A DNA stretch of 64,000 bases from Bin34 sp963422415 (lineage in GTDB: Bacteria; Chloroflexota; Anaerolineae; Caldilineales; Caldilineaceae). The notes beneath the pieces were generated by a model, which did no database searches, was not told the DNA's origin, and was given only the letters and a program-made list of their open reading frames with translations. Positions 52,451-61,090 of this stretch are shown piece by piece. Location of the stretch: positions 682,001-746,000 of the forward strand of contig OY729430.1 of assembly GCA_963422415.1 (NCBI GenBank), in the 5' to 3' direction. Every line of letters begins with the position of its first letter. Position 1 is the stretch's first letter. The position numbers were made by a program, and so were the translations under genes.

Positions 52451-53515
52451 ATGAATAAGGGAGCAGGGATGCCTCTGCATGATAGCCGGCACAAGAGGGT
52501 GCATTTGTGGCAGGAAGTGACCGAGGAGTGGATATACCACTTCTGTACCCTGCTGGATTTGGGTGGGGTGGAAAGTTCATCGGTGAAGATGCACAAGGTG
52601 GAGTATGTTACGCCGGAACTGACCCGGCGAATTTCCGATCACGCTTGGTCATTCCAGACGGACAAAGGGTTGAAGATGCTGTTTTTGGCGGAATTCCAGT
52701 CCAGCACCGATGCGATACTCATCCTGCGCCAAGCCACGTACGCCTTGAATCACCTGCTGGCGGGGTATGAATCCAGGATGTACCAGTTGAATCCCGTGTT
52801 GCCCCAACCCATACTGCTATCCCTGTACACCGGAGAGAATCGTTGGCAGCCCCCGTCCTTGGCCGAATTGTTCGGTGCCGGACCGGAATACAGGCTGCCC
52901 TTTCCCGCCTATCACTACGATATGCGTCACATGCCAGCGGAAAAGATCCCGGATAGCCCTCTTTTACGTACATTGTTTGACATCGAACGGATTGACGAGC
53001 CGCAGGGCAATGCCTATGCCACGGCCTTGCAGCCTTGGATTGCCGACGGCCCCTACACGGATTTGCAGAGAGCTTTCATTGATTTTGCAATTGCCACTTT
53101 GGCTCGGTGGACACTGGACAATCGTATGGGATGGACACCGGAGCAACTGGACCAAGAATGGGCCAACATCACCACCTTGGAGGAACTGACCGTGGCTGAA
53201 AGAATGGTACGCACGAAATTGGACGCCCTGCTGGAGGAGAGAGAAACAAGAGGCGAGGCAAGAGGTGAGGCAAGAGGCGAGGCAAGAGGCGAGGCAAGAG
53301 GCGAGGCAAGGGGTGCAGTGCGGGCACGTCGCGAGGACCTTCTGGATCTCATGGCCAATGTGAATTTGGCGCCCCAAGAGCTGGAACTGTGCCGTCGCGG
53401 TCTAGAACAAATGACTCTGGAACAGCTGCCAACCATTGGCGATGTCTTGAAGGTGATAATCGCGGCCGACGACGTCTCGGCTAAAATGCTACAAATGTGT
53501 CATCCTCCAGAATGA
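52451..53515 (+). CDS. Rpn family recombination-promoting nuclease / putative transposase
   Basis: 354 aa. PD-(D/E)xK nuclease core: VEYVTPELTRRISDHAWSF then MLFLAEFQSSTDAILILRQA (Asp near 63 and Glu-x-Gln near 81). ILLSLYTGENRWQPP and FPAYHYDMRHMPAEKIPDSP are typical downstream motifs. Residues about 267-286 are five Arg-Gly-Glu-Ala repeats encoded by five 12-bp units. The final 60 residues (ELELCRRGLEQMTLEQLP) form a DUF4351-like tail. Rpn proteins cut DNA and promote RecA-independent recombination; many copies per genome and fast divergence are normal. A broken second copy of its 3' end lies 110 bp downstream. Confidence 0.85.
   Translation: MNKGAGMPLHDSRHKRVHLWQEVTEEWIYHFCTLLDLGGVESSSVKMHKVEYVTPELTRRISDHAWSFQTDKGLKMLFLAEFQSSTDAILILRQATYALNHLLAGYESRMYQLNPVLPQPILLSLYTGENRWQPPSLAELFGAGPEYRLPFPAYHYDMRHMPAEKIPDSPLLRTLFDIERIDEPQGNAYATALQPWIADGPYTDLQRAFIDFAIATLARWTLDNRMGWTPEQLDQEWANITTLEELTVAERMVRTKLDALLEERETRGEARGEARGEARGEARGEARGAVRARREDLLDLMANVNLAPQELELCRRGLEQMTLEQLPTIGDVLKVIIAADDVSAKMLQMCHPPE
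53249..53308 (+). repeat. Five tandem 12-bp repeats AGAGGCGAGGCA
   Basis: Five head-to-tail copies, one with a C-to-T change, encode Arg-Gly-Glu-Ala five times in the linker of the Rpn protein. The unit is a multiple of three, so copy number can change by slippage without a frameshift. Confidence 0.95.
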
Positions 53516-53624
53516 CAGGAATCGGATGATTTCGGCAGTGGTCTGTACTAACGTCGCTATCGGAGGAGATTTTCGCTGATACAGGCGCTGGCCGCACGAG
53601 GACCTGGAGCCTAGACTGTGTACA

Positions 53625-53805
53625 TAGGAGAAATTGACTGTAGCTGAAAGGAAGGGTACGTACGAAATTGGATGCCCTGCTGGAGCGCATGGTAGAGGCC
53701 ATGTTGACAACTCTAGGATCTGGAATTGTGCCGCCCGAAGTCTGGAATCCATGACCTTGGAACAGATGCCCACTATCGGCGACTTCGCGCAGGCGACTAT
53801 GGATT
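53625..53805 (+). pseudogene. Broken duplicate of the Rpn gene 3' end
   Basis: The stretch GAAATTGACTGTAGCTGAAA onward aligns base by base with the part of the intact gene that encodes LEELTVAERMVRTKLDALLEE. After a deletion that removes the Arg-Gly-Glu-Ala repeats, it realigns with the part encoding LELCRRGLEQMTLEQLPTIGD (here ESMTLEQMPTIGDF). Start codon, core and reading frame are lost. Divergence is moderate, so this is an old partial duplication or the end of a deleted paralogue. The rest of 53806-54089 shows no gene. Confidence 0.8.
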
Positions 53806-54089
53806 CATGTCTTCTTCGGATCAAAATGATGCGTTTGTTTAACTCATTTCTTCCGTTGATACATGGATAGCCGATTTCGTCAATAGTCCATGACACGAAC
53901 AGTTCCAGGTGCAGAATCCTGGTTCAATGCTCAAGGAACATGCTCCGTTGCCTCGAATGTGCATTGAACGTACCCAGAATGGCCCAAGCACGGCTGTCAA
54001 GTCTTGGAGAGGCCTCTCTGGGCCAGAAGAGAAGACACTTTCAGGATGAAGGAATCTGGTTGAACAGGGTTCCCAGGAATCTTGTTTCG

Positions 54090-55100
54090 TCAGTTCCAAG
54101 TGTAGTCTCGCCAGCCTTCGTCGCGAACACGTAAAGCTGACTCGAACATGGTTTCCACCGTCCCCTGCGGCCGGTAACGGATCAGGCGCTTGGCTTTGGC
54201 TATGGCGTGGTCGTATCGGAACCAGACCGGCACGGTGACGGCCAAGGCTTCTTGGCCAGTCAGATCCGCCAGCAGCGGGGCCGCGTGGACATGATAGAAG
54301 GGCTCCGGGGCTCCACAATTGAAAGTCTCTCCAATGGCGGCCGGTTCTTCGACCGCGCACACCAGCATGTGGGCGATGTCCCGCGCGTCGTTGGGCTGAT
54401 AGAGCCAGGATCGACCTTCCTGATCACGCACGCTGCAAGGCTGATCCTCCCCTTGCGCCTGTACCAGAATGTCATGCCACAGTTCAGTGCCGTCCGCCAT
54501 GTACAGTTCCCCTGTAGGATTGGCTTGTCCAATCTGCAGAATCTGACAGACGCGGCGCACTGTGAACTGGCCCAAAATGGCGGCTCCCGACTGTACGTGA
54601 CTGGGGCGCACAATCACGGTCCGCAGCCCGGTGTAGTTGGCGGCCATGTTCACGAACTCCTCGCCCATCAGCTTGGATAGGGAGTACTCGCTATCGGGTC
54701 TCTTGGGATGCTCTTCATCCACCGGGTGATATGCACAGGCCAGCTTTTCACCGTTGTTGGGGAAGACCCCGGACGAGCTGACATAGACCAGCCGGTCCAA
54801 GCGGTCCGCCCACTCGCCGCAGATCCGGGCTATCAGTCGGTTGATCTGAAGATTGTTGTCGAATTGCGGCCCTACAATGTTGGCCGTGTGAATGACCGCG
54901 TCCACGCCCTGCACGGCGGCCTGTACAAAGGATTCCTCCGTCAGATCCCCTTGTACCAGCTCGATGTCCAGCCCCTCCAGCCGATTCAGGCAGGGATCGT
55001 CCGGCAGAACCGTGCCCCGCACCTCATGGTTGTGGTCCAGCAGCTGGCGCACCAGACGGCACCCGACTTGGCCGGCGGCACCGGCGACCAGAATCTTCAT
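54090..55100 (-). CDS. NAD-dependent epimerase/dehydratase (extended SDR)
   Basis: 336 aa from ATG 55100; the frame opens at 55145. MKILVAGAAGQVGCRLVRQL is the Rossmann motif, VYVSSSGVFPNNG has the catalytic Ser, and YSLSKLMGEEFV the Tyr-x-x-x-Lys. VVIHTANIVGPQFDNN-like (AVIHTANIVG) is the NAD site. Only 13 bp separate its start from the stop of the PcRGLX/YetA-like gene, so they are likely cotranscribed. Sugar or sugar-nucleotide substrate, not assignable. It shares only the family with the epimerase at 40014. Confidence 0.88.
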   Translation of the reverse strand: MKILVAGAAGQVGCRLVRQLLDHNHEVRGTVLPDDPCLNRLEGLDIELVQGDLTEESFVQAAVQGVDAVIHTANIVGPQFDNNLQINRLIARICGEWADRLDRLVYVSSSGVFPNNGEKLACAYHPVDEEHPKRPDSEYSLSKLMGEEFVNMAANYTGLRTVIVRPSHVQSGAAILGQFTVRRVCQILQIGQANPTGELYMADGTELWHDILVQAQGEDQPCSVRDQEGRSWLYQPNDARDIAHMLVCAVEEPAAIGETFNCGAPEPFYHVHAAPLLADLTGQEALAVTVPVWFRYDHAIAKAKRLIRYRPQGTVETMFESALRVRDEGWRDYTWN

Positions 55101-55113
55101 GTGGCCTTTCTCC

Positions 55114-57426
55114 TCAGGTTGGATCTTGGATGTCGGCGTCGGCAAAGGGATATTCGTACCAGTTCAGCAACCCCCGGCGGGCCGCCGCCGCGGCAAAGAG
55201 CAGCAGGGAAGAATACGAGTCGGCGAATTGGCGGCCTCCGCCCCTGCCAGATATGACGGCGCCCCCGGTATCCACGAACTTGGCGGTGGGTTGCGTGTCC
55301 AAGCCCCGCGCGGTCAGCGCCGCAAACTGACGGACCCCAATCTGCAGATACGTCTCATTCTCGGTGATCAGGTAGGCGTGGGTCAAGGCTTCAAGAAAAT
55401 GTGGCGTGGGGGCGGTATGGCCCAGGCTAGGCAACTCCTTGTAGAAGGTGATGCCATCCGGCCCCAAGGTGTGATGCAACAGATCGTTCACTACTTGAAC
55501 GATCAGGGCTTTCACCTCCTGATTGTCGTCTAGAAGAAGGTAGCGGGCCAGCGAATTGACGGTGATGGAGGCCATGAAAGGCACCCGCGGCATGGCGTGA
55601 CTCGTGTAGGGTGCCAGCAGCGCATTGAACTCCCGTTGCCAGATCACGAAGAGCTCGGTGATCCGGGTCGCCTCCCGTTTCCACGCGGCCGCCCCCGTGC
55701 CTAGGTACAACCCGACCAAGGCACGCAAGGCCCAGCCTCCTTCCCGTACGGCGGCGGCCCCCGGTTGTTGCATATGAGGCAAGGCCATGTGGCGCAGGAT
55801 GTTGCGGCCAATGGATTCGGCGGCCTCCAAGCCCTCGCGGCGGCCCGTGAGAAAGTAGTAGTCCAAGAATCCTTCGGTCCATTCATGGGACGGAGTCACC
55901 GCGCCGGTCCCGTGATAGGCGGTGTGAATTTTCAGACCCCCTTCAATTAGGGGGTCCGCGTGCTTATGGCAGAAATCCACGTCCAGCCAGTGACGAGCGC
56001 ACACCAGAGCCGAGTCCAGAAGGCGACGTTGGGCCGTAAGGCCGTAGTACAGAGCGCTCATGTGAGGCCGGTCATATTCATTGTTGACCCACACCGACTC
56101 GCCGTGGCCCCGGCCTTGGTCCGTGTACCCGGCGTCCGGCGCATCTCCGAAATGCATCATGCCCAAGGCCTGGGGCCGTGCCGCGTGCATTGCATTGAAG
56201 CGCGTCAGCAGTCTTTTGGGCACGGCCGCCGGAAAGAAATCCATGACCCACGGATTGTTTTCCCGATACCACGTGCGGGGCAGGGAAGGCACGTCCGGCA
56301 TCTGAAACTGCAAGCTGCGCACCACAATGGGCTGCAGATCCGGTTCCGCCGCCTTCCGACTGTTTTTGGTCTGGGACTGCAGATCGCTGTGGTGGAAGTG
56401 GAAGAGCAGGCGATGGGTTTTGCCCATGCCCTGCAGAATGCGGGCCGGCTCTGCCCCTAGGGGATACAGGCCAGCCTCCATGCCTTCCGCATCCGCCTGC
56501 AGACTTTTGGGGTAGTGCTGATGTGCTTGGTAGTGGGAGAGAGCCAGCCCACCCTCGTCTGTCCGCCAGTCCACCCAGAAGTCTCCGTAGAAGGATTCTG
56601 TGAAGTGTTCGTTGGACTGATACAGCAGCGTCTCGGCATCGATCTGCAGGGCCACGGCGGACCGGGAGGTTTCAATGCGCGTGCGGTAGTAGCCTTCGCC
56701 CAGCGCGACTTGCCGGAATCCCAAGGCCGCGGCGGGATCGGGACGGAATCCCGTGCGCAAAGCGGTCAGATGCAGATCCGCGTCCCCTCCCATATGCACG
56801 AATTGGTGCTCCACTTCCACGTACGACTTGCCGGCATAGGCCGTGACACGGCCATGATAGGTCATGGCCGCAGGGCCGTCCGAACCCACGTGCCGACCTT
56901 TCAGGCAGATCACTGCGCGTAGAGGACCGGTCTCCACGACCTCCACCCGCTCCACTAGGGGGACGAGCGGGCCCCGGTGTTCGACCAGATGCATCTGAAA
57001 ATCCCCTACCGTGCAGCCAGACCAGAATTTGCTGTCCTGGAGGGAGACGGCGTGCAGGGCGAAAGCGACTCCCTGCCGCACGGCAAAGGTTAAAGGGCCC
57101 GTGTGCACCTTCCATTCCGATCCGGTCCGGGACACCGAAACCTGCTCCTGCGGCGCTGTCGGCGCGGCAACCACATCCACTTCGAGACGAAGGTCCTTGG
57201 CCCGGTTTCCCGGTAGATCCACCTGAAAATGCACCAGGGACCAACGGACGGACCCGTCGGGCCAGGTTCCCAACGCCTGCGCCTGCACCGGCAGCGGGGT
57301 GTTGCCGTCGGCAATGCGCAGATGCAGCGGGTCTGGCAGTCGTCCCTGGGCCCAGGGAATGCTGACGGAGACCGGCTCCCGCAGGCGAGGATATTGAGAG
57401 AGCTTGGGAAAATGCAGCGGCGTCAT
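55114..57426 (-). CDS. PcRGLX/YetA-like protein (rhamnogalacturonan lyase-type)
   Basis: 770 aa. The N-terminal part has the RIFT-barrel signature VSVSIPWAQGRLPDPLHLRI, VQAQALGTWPDGSVRWSLVH. A beta-rich domain follows, with YHGRVTAYAGKSYVEVEHQF. The second half (about 370-770) looks like an alpha/alpha barrel with motifs such as GESVWVNNEYDRPHMSALYY, HGTGAVTPSHEWTEGFLDYY and GGWALRALVGLYLGTGA. This order matches PcRGLX (exo-rhamnogalacturonan lyase) and Bacillus YetA. No signal peptide is seen, unlike the fungal enzyme. Assignment is by recall of the N-terminal motif and confidence is moderate; catalytic residues were not verified. It lies between a guanine deaminase and an epimerase. Confidence 0.65.
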   Translation of the reverse strand: MTPLHFPKLSQYPRLREPVSVSIPWAQGRLPDPLHLRIADGNTPLPVQAQALGTWPDGSVRWSLVHFQVDLPGNRAKDLRLEVDVVAAPTAPQEQVSVSRTGSEWKVHTGPLTFAVRQGVAFALHAVSLQDSKFWSGCTVGDFQMHLVEHRGPLVPLVERVEVVETGPLRAVICLKGRHVGSDGPAAMTYHGRVTAYAGKSYVEVEHQFVHMGGDADLHLTALRTGFRPDPAAALGFRQVALGEGYYRTRIETSRSAVALQIDAETLLYQSNEHFTESFYGDFWVDWRTDEGGLALSHYQAHQHYPKSLQADAEGMEAGLYPLGAEPARILQGMGKTHRLLFHFHHSDLQSQTKNSRKAAEPDLQPIVVRSLQFQMPDVPSLPRTWYRENNPWVMDFFPAAVPKRLLTRFNAMHAARPQALGMMHFGDAPDAGYTDQGRGHGESVWVNNEYDRPHMSALYYGLTAQRRLLDSALVCARHWLDVDFCHKHADPLIEGGLKIHTAYHGTGAVTPSHEWTEGFLDYYFLTGRREGLEAAESIGRNILRHMALPHMQQPGAAAVREGGWALRALVGLYLGTGAAAWKREATRITELFVIWQREFNALLAPYTSHAMPRVPFMASITVNSLARYLLLDDNQEVKALIVQVVNDLLHHTLGPDGITFYKELPSLGHTAPTPHFLEALTHAYLITENETYLQIGVRQFAALTARGLDTQPTAKFVDTGGAVISGRGGGRQFADSYSSLLLFAAAAARRGLLNWYEYPFADADIQDPT

Positions 57427-57483
57427 AGCATGGGAGTGATGGGGTGGGGAATGGAGCCGTGGGACAGGTGGATTGGGAACGCG

Positions 57484-57951
57484 CTAGTACATCTTGGCAT
57501 CGACCTTATGTTGCCATTCCACGAACACCGCCTGGGCTTCGACGGGCAACAACCGCTGTCCTGGAATGGAACGGCCCTCCACCGACAAGGGGATCTCGAC
57601 ATAAATGAAATTGTCACTGAACCCCACGGCCGCGGCGTCCGCCCGGGAATTGCCATAATACATGCGCTCCAGCCCGGCCCAATAGATGGCGCCTAGGCAC
57701 ATGGGACAGGGCTCGCAGCTGGTGTAGATTTCGCAGCCGATCAAGTGGAGAGAGCCCAAGATCTGGGCCGCGGCCCGAATGGCCACCATTTCGGCGTGGG
57801 CCGTGGGATCGCACTGCGCATGCACCTGATTGAAGCCTTCGGCGACTACGCGGTCGTCCCGCACGATCACCGCGCCAAAAGGACCTCCCTGTCCCGATGT
57901 CATGCCCTCGCGGGACAAGGCGATAGCACGTTGCATGTGGACAGAATTCAT
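57484..57951 (-). CDS. guaD: Guanine deaminase (GuaD, cytidine deaminase superfamily)
   Basis: 155 aa. GGPFGAVIVRDDRVVAEG, TAHAEMVAIRAA (zinc His and catalytic Glu) and SCEPCPMCLGAIYWAG (two zinc Cys) are in place; the C-terminal VGFSDNFIYVEI is specific for the GuaD type rather than for TadA. It converts guanine to xanthine in the cytosol. It lies 49 bp downstream of the HIU hydrolase gene in the uricolytic run, which supports purine catabolism over tRNA editing. Xanthine dehydrogenase genes, the next step, are not in the window. Confidence 0.9.
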   Translation of the reverse strand: MNSVHMQRAIALSREGMTSGQGGPFGAVIVRDDRVVAEGFNQVHAQCDPTAHAEMVAIRAAAQILGSLHLIGCEIYTSCEPCPMCLGAIYWAGLERMYYGNSRADAAAVGFSDNFIYVEIPLSVEGRSIPGQRLLPVEAQAVFVEWQHKVDAKMY

Positions 57952-58000
57952 GAGAATGTCTCTTCTGGCAGGATGAACAGGCGTGGTGCGGGACGCATTG

Positions 58001-58351
58001 TCAGCTGCCCCGGTAGGTGGTATAGCTCCAGGGAGAGGTCAGCAGCGGCACGTGGTAGTGGGCATCCTCGGCCAGCCCGCAGCGCACGGGCACCTGATTC
58101 AGGAAGAGGGGCCGTGGCAGGTCCGGCAGCATCTGGGCAAAATAGGCGCCCACATGAAACACCAGTTCCCATTCTCCGGTCCGGAATTCGGATTCATCCA
58201 GCAACGGGGCCTGGCAGCGGCCATCCGCATTGGTCCAGGCGGTCTTGATCCGTGTCCTTTCCTTGCCCTCCCAACGGAAGAGATCGATCTGCATGCCGGC
58301 TCCGGGTCGTCCGCGGGCCGTGTCCAGCACATGTGTCGTCAGTCGGCCCAT
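58001..58351 (-). CDS. uraH: 5-hydroxyisourate hydrolase (transthyretin-related)
   Basis: About 116 aa. MGRLTTHVLDTARGRPGAGM at the N-terminus and HYHVPLLTSPWSYTTYRGS at the C-terminus are the two family signatures (the terminal Tyr-Arg-Gly-Ser is the hallmark). His in THVLD and His in HYHVP form the active site. ATG 58351 is chosen; a TTG at 58357 would overlap the uricase stop. It hydrolyses the uricase product to OHCU. No signal peptide, so cytosolic. Confidence 0.95.
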   Translation of the reverse strand: MGRLTTHVLDTARGRPGAGMQIDLFRWEGKERTRIKTAWTNADGRCQAPLLDESEFRTGEWELVFHVGAYFAQMLPDLPRPLFLNQVPVRCGLAEDAHYHVPLLTSPWSYTTYRGS

Positions 58352-58353
58352 GA

Positions 58354-59241
58354 TCAATGCCCATCGTCCGCGATGGCAGTGTGTCCGCCCGCAGGTATGT
58401 CCGGGCCCCGGTGCAAGGTGGCCTCGATGTCGCCGTGCGGCTCATCTGTGGGCAGGAACAGGCTCTGGGCCGTATCCCGCCCCAGAGCGGCCAGATCGAT
58501 CGGGTTGTAGTGTATGTTGGGCATGGTCAACGTGATTTCCCCCACGTCCGGCACGGCGGCCAACACGGCCTCACCCATGCGGTACAGACTGTCCTGCACG
58601 GACATGCTGTAGGTGTTGGCGAAGACCTGCAGCAAGGCGCGGCGCACGGCCGCGGCCACCGCCGGATAGCGCTCCGGCGTCCGGACATGGTGCCAGGCGA
58701 CCTGCATGCGGGTGCAGAGGACACGGTCCGTGGTCTCCGGCAGGGTGGTGTATTCGTCCCGCCAGAAATCGCTGAACCCGGACTCTGTGGTCTTCATGAT
58801 CTGCAGATTGCGAATGCCGGACCGAATCGTCCGAGCGGATCGAGTCAGAGCCACCCGGCACCAAGGCTGGCTACCATCGCCCGGCAGGAAGCTGTGCGGA
58901 TGGGGGCGGCCTTCGATTTCTATGCGCCGCCACGTGGTCTCCTCCAATTCCACCGTGGCATGGGAGACATGGGCATACCGATCCAGCAAGGTCTGGGCTA
59001 TGGTCTCCGCGAAAGGCTCGTTGTCCGCCTGCAAGTGATCCAGCGCCAGTGCCTGTACCAAGTTCTTCATGCTGTCCGTGGCGACCACCGGCGCATTGTC
59101 GGCGGAAGTATAGGCCGCGGCGAAGTCCCCGTCCAGCATCACTCGGACCCGCACTTCGCGCACATCATGACGGTCCGCCTGCCGGTGCACCCGCAACAGG
59201 CGGATTTGGGCCTTGCCGTATTTCTGATGTACAAAAGGCAT
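58354..59241 (-). CDS. pucL: Urate oxidase (uricase)
   Basis: 295 aa, cofactor-free T-fold enzyme oxidising urate to 5-hydroxyisourate. YGKAQIRLLRVHRQ at the start carries the catalytic Lys; YTSADNAPVVATDSMKNLV near residues 44-62 has the Thr; MPNIHYNPIDLAALG near 239-253 contains the Asn/His set. SGFSDFWRDEYTTLPET is a further family stretch. It lacks the decarboxylase fusion of Bacillus PucL; that activity is encoded separately at 59334 on the opposite strand. Upstream is a short divergent promoter region with a 10-bp palindrome. Confidence 0.95.
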   Translation of the reverse strand: MPFVHQKYGKAQIRLLRVHRQADRHDVREVRVRVMLDGDFAAAYTSADNAPVVATDSMKNLVQALALDHLQADNEPFAETIAQTLLDRYAHVSHATVELEETTWRRIEIEGRPHPHSFLPGDGSQPWCRVALTRSARTIRSGIRNLQIMKTTESGFSDFWRDEYTTLPETTDRVLCTRMQVAWHHVRTPERYPAVAAAVRRALLQVFANTYSMSVQDSLYRMGEAVLAAVPDVGEITLTMPNIHYNPIDLAALGRDTAQSLFLPTDEPHGDIEATLHRGPDIPAGGHTAIADDGH

Positions 59242-59294
59242 GAGGCTTGCAGGTTCTCCAACGCCCGGGGGGAATCGTGCTGTCCGATCCCCCT

Positions 59295-59304
59295 TGAGAT
59301 CTCA
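59295..59304. promoter_or_regulatory. Palindrome TGAGATCTCA between the divergent uricase and OHCU decarboxylase genes
   Basis: A perfect 10-bp palindrome lies midway in the 92-bp divergent region, next to TTATAT (59305 onward), a possible -10 for the plus-strand gene. A shared operator for both arms of the urate pathway would sit here. Confidence 0.4.
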
Positions 59305-59333
59305 TTATATCCATTACCCGCGAGGTCCCTCCC

Positions 59334-59864
59334 ATGTGCAATTCGCTGGCCGCCTTCAACCGCATGGAGGCAGGGGATCTCACCGCCTTGCTGAACCGCT
59401 GTTGCGGGTCTCGCCGCTGGGTACGGCGCATGGCCGCGGCCCGGCCCTTTGCCGATTGGTCCGCCATCACGGCCGCTGCCGACCGCATCTGGACGGAGCT
59501 GGCCCCGGCCGATTGGCAGGAGGCCTTTGCGCATCACCCCATGATAGGAGATGTGGAAGGTCTGCGGGCCCGATTCGCCCCGACCGCCACTTGGGCCCAG
59601 AGCGAACAGGGCCAAGTGCGGTTGGCCACGGAAGAGACGCTGCAAGGTCTGGCGGCCGGCAATCGGGCGTACCGGGAAAGATTCGGATACATCTTCATCG
59701 TGTGCGCCACCGGCAAGAGCGCGGCGGAGATGCTGTCTCTGTTGCAGGCTCGATTGCGCAATGATCCTGAACGGGAACTGATCATCGCGGCGGAGCAACA
59801 GCGGCAAATTACCCGCATCCGACTGGACAAGGCCCGCGAGGATCTGCAGGCGGGCGCGGCTTGA
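59334..59864 (+). CDS. uraD: 2-oxo-4-hydroxy-4-carboxy-5-ureidoimidazoline decarboxylase
   Basis: 176 aa, ATG 59334. AAFNRMEAGDLTALLNRCCG, HHPMIGDVEGL (catalytic His near 67) and FGYIFIVCATGKSAAEM near 116-132 are the defining motifs of OHCU decarboxylase. LRNDPERELIIAAEQQRQIT is the usual C-terminal helix. It decarboxylates OHCU to S-allantoin. Divergent from uricase and convergent with the CDP-alcohol phosphatidyltransferase gene, whose stop lies 25 bp away. With uricase, HIU hydrolase and guanine deaminase it completes the steps from urate to allantoin. Confidence 0.95.
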   Translation: MCNSLAAFNRMEAGDLTALLNRCCGSRRWVRRMAAARPFADWSAITAAADRIWTELAPADWQEAFAHHPMIGDVEGLRARFAPTATWAQSEQGQVRLATEETLQGLAAGNRAYRERFGYIFIVCATGKSAAEMLSLLQARLRNDPERELIIAAEQQRQITRIRLDKAREDLQAGAA

Positions 59865-59889
59865 CAGGCCTGCCCTGCCACTGAGAGGA

Positions 59890-61038
59890 CTACGGAGTCC
59901 GGGAAACTGGGCGGCGGCCACCCGTCTGAGCGCGCAGGTGCTGGGCCGCGCCCGTGCCCTTGCCCAACAGAAACAACCCCATGCCCACCACGACGGCCAA
60001 GGCCATGGAAGGTACATAGGGCAGCAGTGTCGACAACAGGCCGACGCCCAGCATCAGGAGCAGGGCTGCAGTGCGCACCCACCAGCCTCCCACCAGCAGG
60101 AACGCGGCTGTCAGGAGCAGGCCGCTGACGGCCAACACTTCTGGGGAATCCTGCAGGTCCACACGATCCCCCAGCGCCGTCAATACTCCGAGGCCCGCCA
60201 GGGGGCGCAGGCTGGTGGGCAGCCATACCTGGCGCAAGTTGCGGATGCGGCCCCGGTGCAGTTTGTGCTGCAGGGCCAACGCGACCGGCATGCTCGTGAC
60301 ACATCCCCAATCGCGGGCAAAGCTGCCGATCAGCAGAATCGTCAACCCCGCCGCCACGACCCAAGTCAGGGTTGCGTCCATCCCGGGCCAGAGGACCATG
60401 CCCAGACCGACCATCTGCAGCCCTGCGATGTAGCGGCGAGTGACGCTCGGCGGCCAGTCCGCGCTCGGACGGCCCTGATGGTGCCGCCACCCGATTCCCA
60501 AGGCAAAGGCCGGACGCAGGCAGGCTGTGATCCAGAACCAGACCGGCAACGCAAAACTGGCGATGCCGACCCCCGCGGCAATCAGGACTCCCAACCCATC
60601 CGCCTCTATGTCCAAGGTCGCGCCCAGATGCGAAACCCGATCGCGGCGGCGCGCCACCCATCCGTCCAGTCCATCTAGGGCGACCGCGGTGGACCACAGG
60701 GCAATGGGGGCCCAATCCAGCGGGCTGCCCGGTGCCAGCGGTGGAATCAGACTGGCCAACAGCGTCAGCAAGCCTGTACGCGTCAGGGTCAACAGGTTGG
60801 CCGCGCCCAATGTCGACCAGATCCGATCCGGGGCGGCCGGCGGATGATTCTGGATCAGGCGGGGCCATGTGAAGCCCCAGATCAATCCCGTGGCCAGCGT
60901 GGCCAGCAGGATCCTCAGGAACCACTGATCGCCCCCCAGCAGAGACAGGACCCAAGCCCACAGTCCCAGACCCGCGGCATGGATCGCGATGGTCTGGCCT
61001 GCCTGCTTGCGCAGGGCAGGCAGCGGGTCCGCGGTCAC
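59890..61038 (-). CDS. CDP-alcohol phosphatidyltransferase family membrane protein
   Basis: 382 aa, GTG start at 61038. About ten hydrophobic helices. The CDP-OH_P_transf motif is exact: ALDGLDGWVARRRDRVSHLG then ATLDIEADGLG (D-x2-D-G-x2-A-R-x8-G-x3-D-x3-D) near residues 121-152. It joins a CDP-activated lipid or polyol with an alcohol at the membrane. The family pattern does not tell which; the protein is longer than typical PgsA or PssA, with an extra C-terminal set of helices. Downstream of the DUF3298 gene by 53 bp in the same direction. Confidence 0.88.
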   Translation of the reverse strand: MTADPLPALRKQAGQTIAIHAAGLGLWAWVLSLLGGDQWFLRILLATLATGLIWGFTWPRLIQNHPPAAPDRIWSTLGAANLLTLTRTGLLTLLASLIPPLAPGSPLDWAPIALWSTAVALDGLDGWVARRRDRVSHLGATLDIEADGLGVLIAAGVGIASFALPVWFWITACLRPAFALGIGWRHHQGRPSADWPPSVTRRYIAGLQMVGLGMVLWPGMDATLTWVVAAGLTILLIGSFARDWGCVTSMPVALALQHKLHRGRIRNLRQVWLPTSLRPLAGLGVLTALGDRVDLQDSPEVLAVSGLLLTAAFLLVGGWWVRTAALLLMLGVGLLSTLLPYVPSMALAVVVGMGLFLLGKGTGAAQHLRAQTGGRRPVSRTP

Positions 61039-61090
61039 GACAGGGGGCGGTCAGGCCCAAGTGGACAGGAACGGCAGATGGCCCGCGGCA

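Noticed and set aside
53249..53308. Tandem repeats as a CRISPR array
   Set aside because: Units are 12 bp, contiguous without spacers and inside a reading frame.
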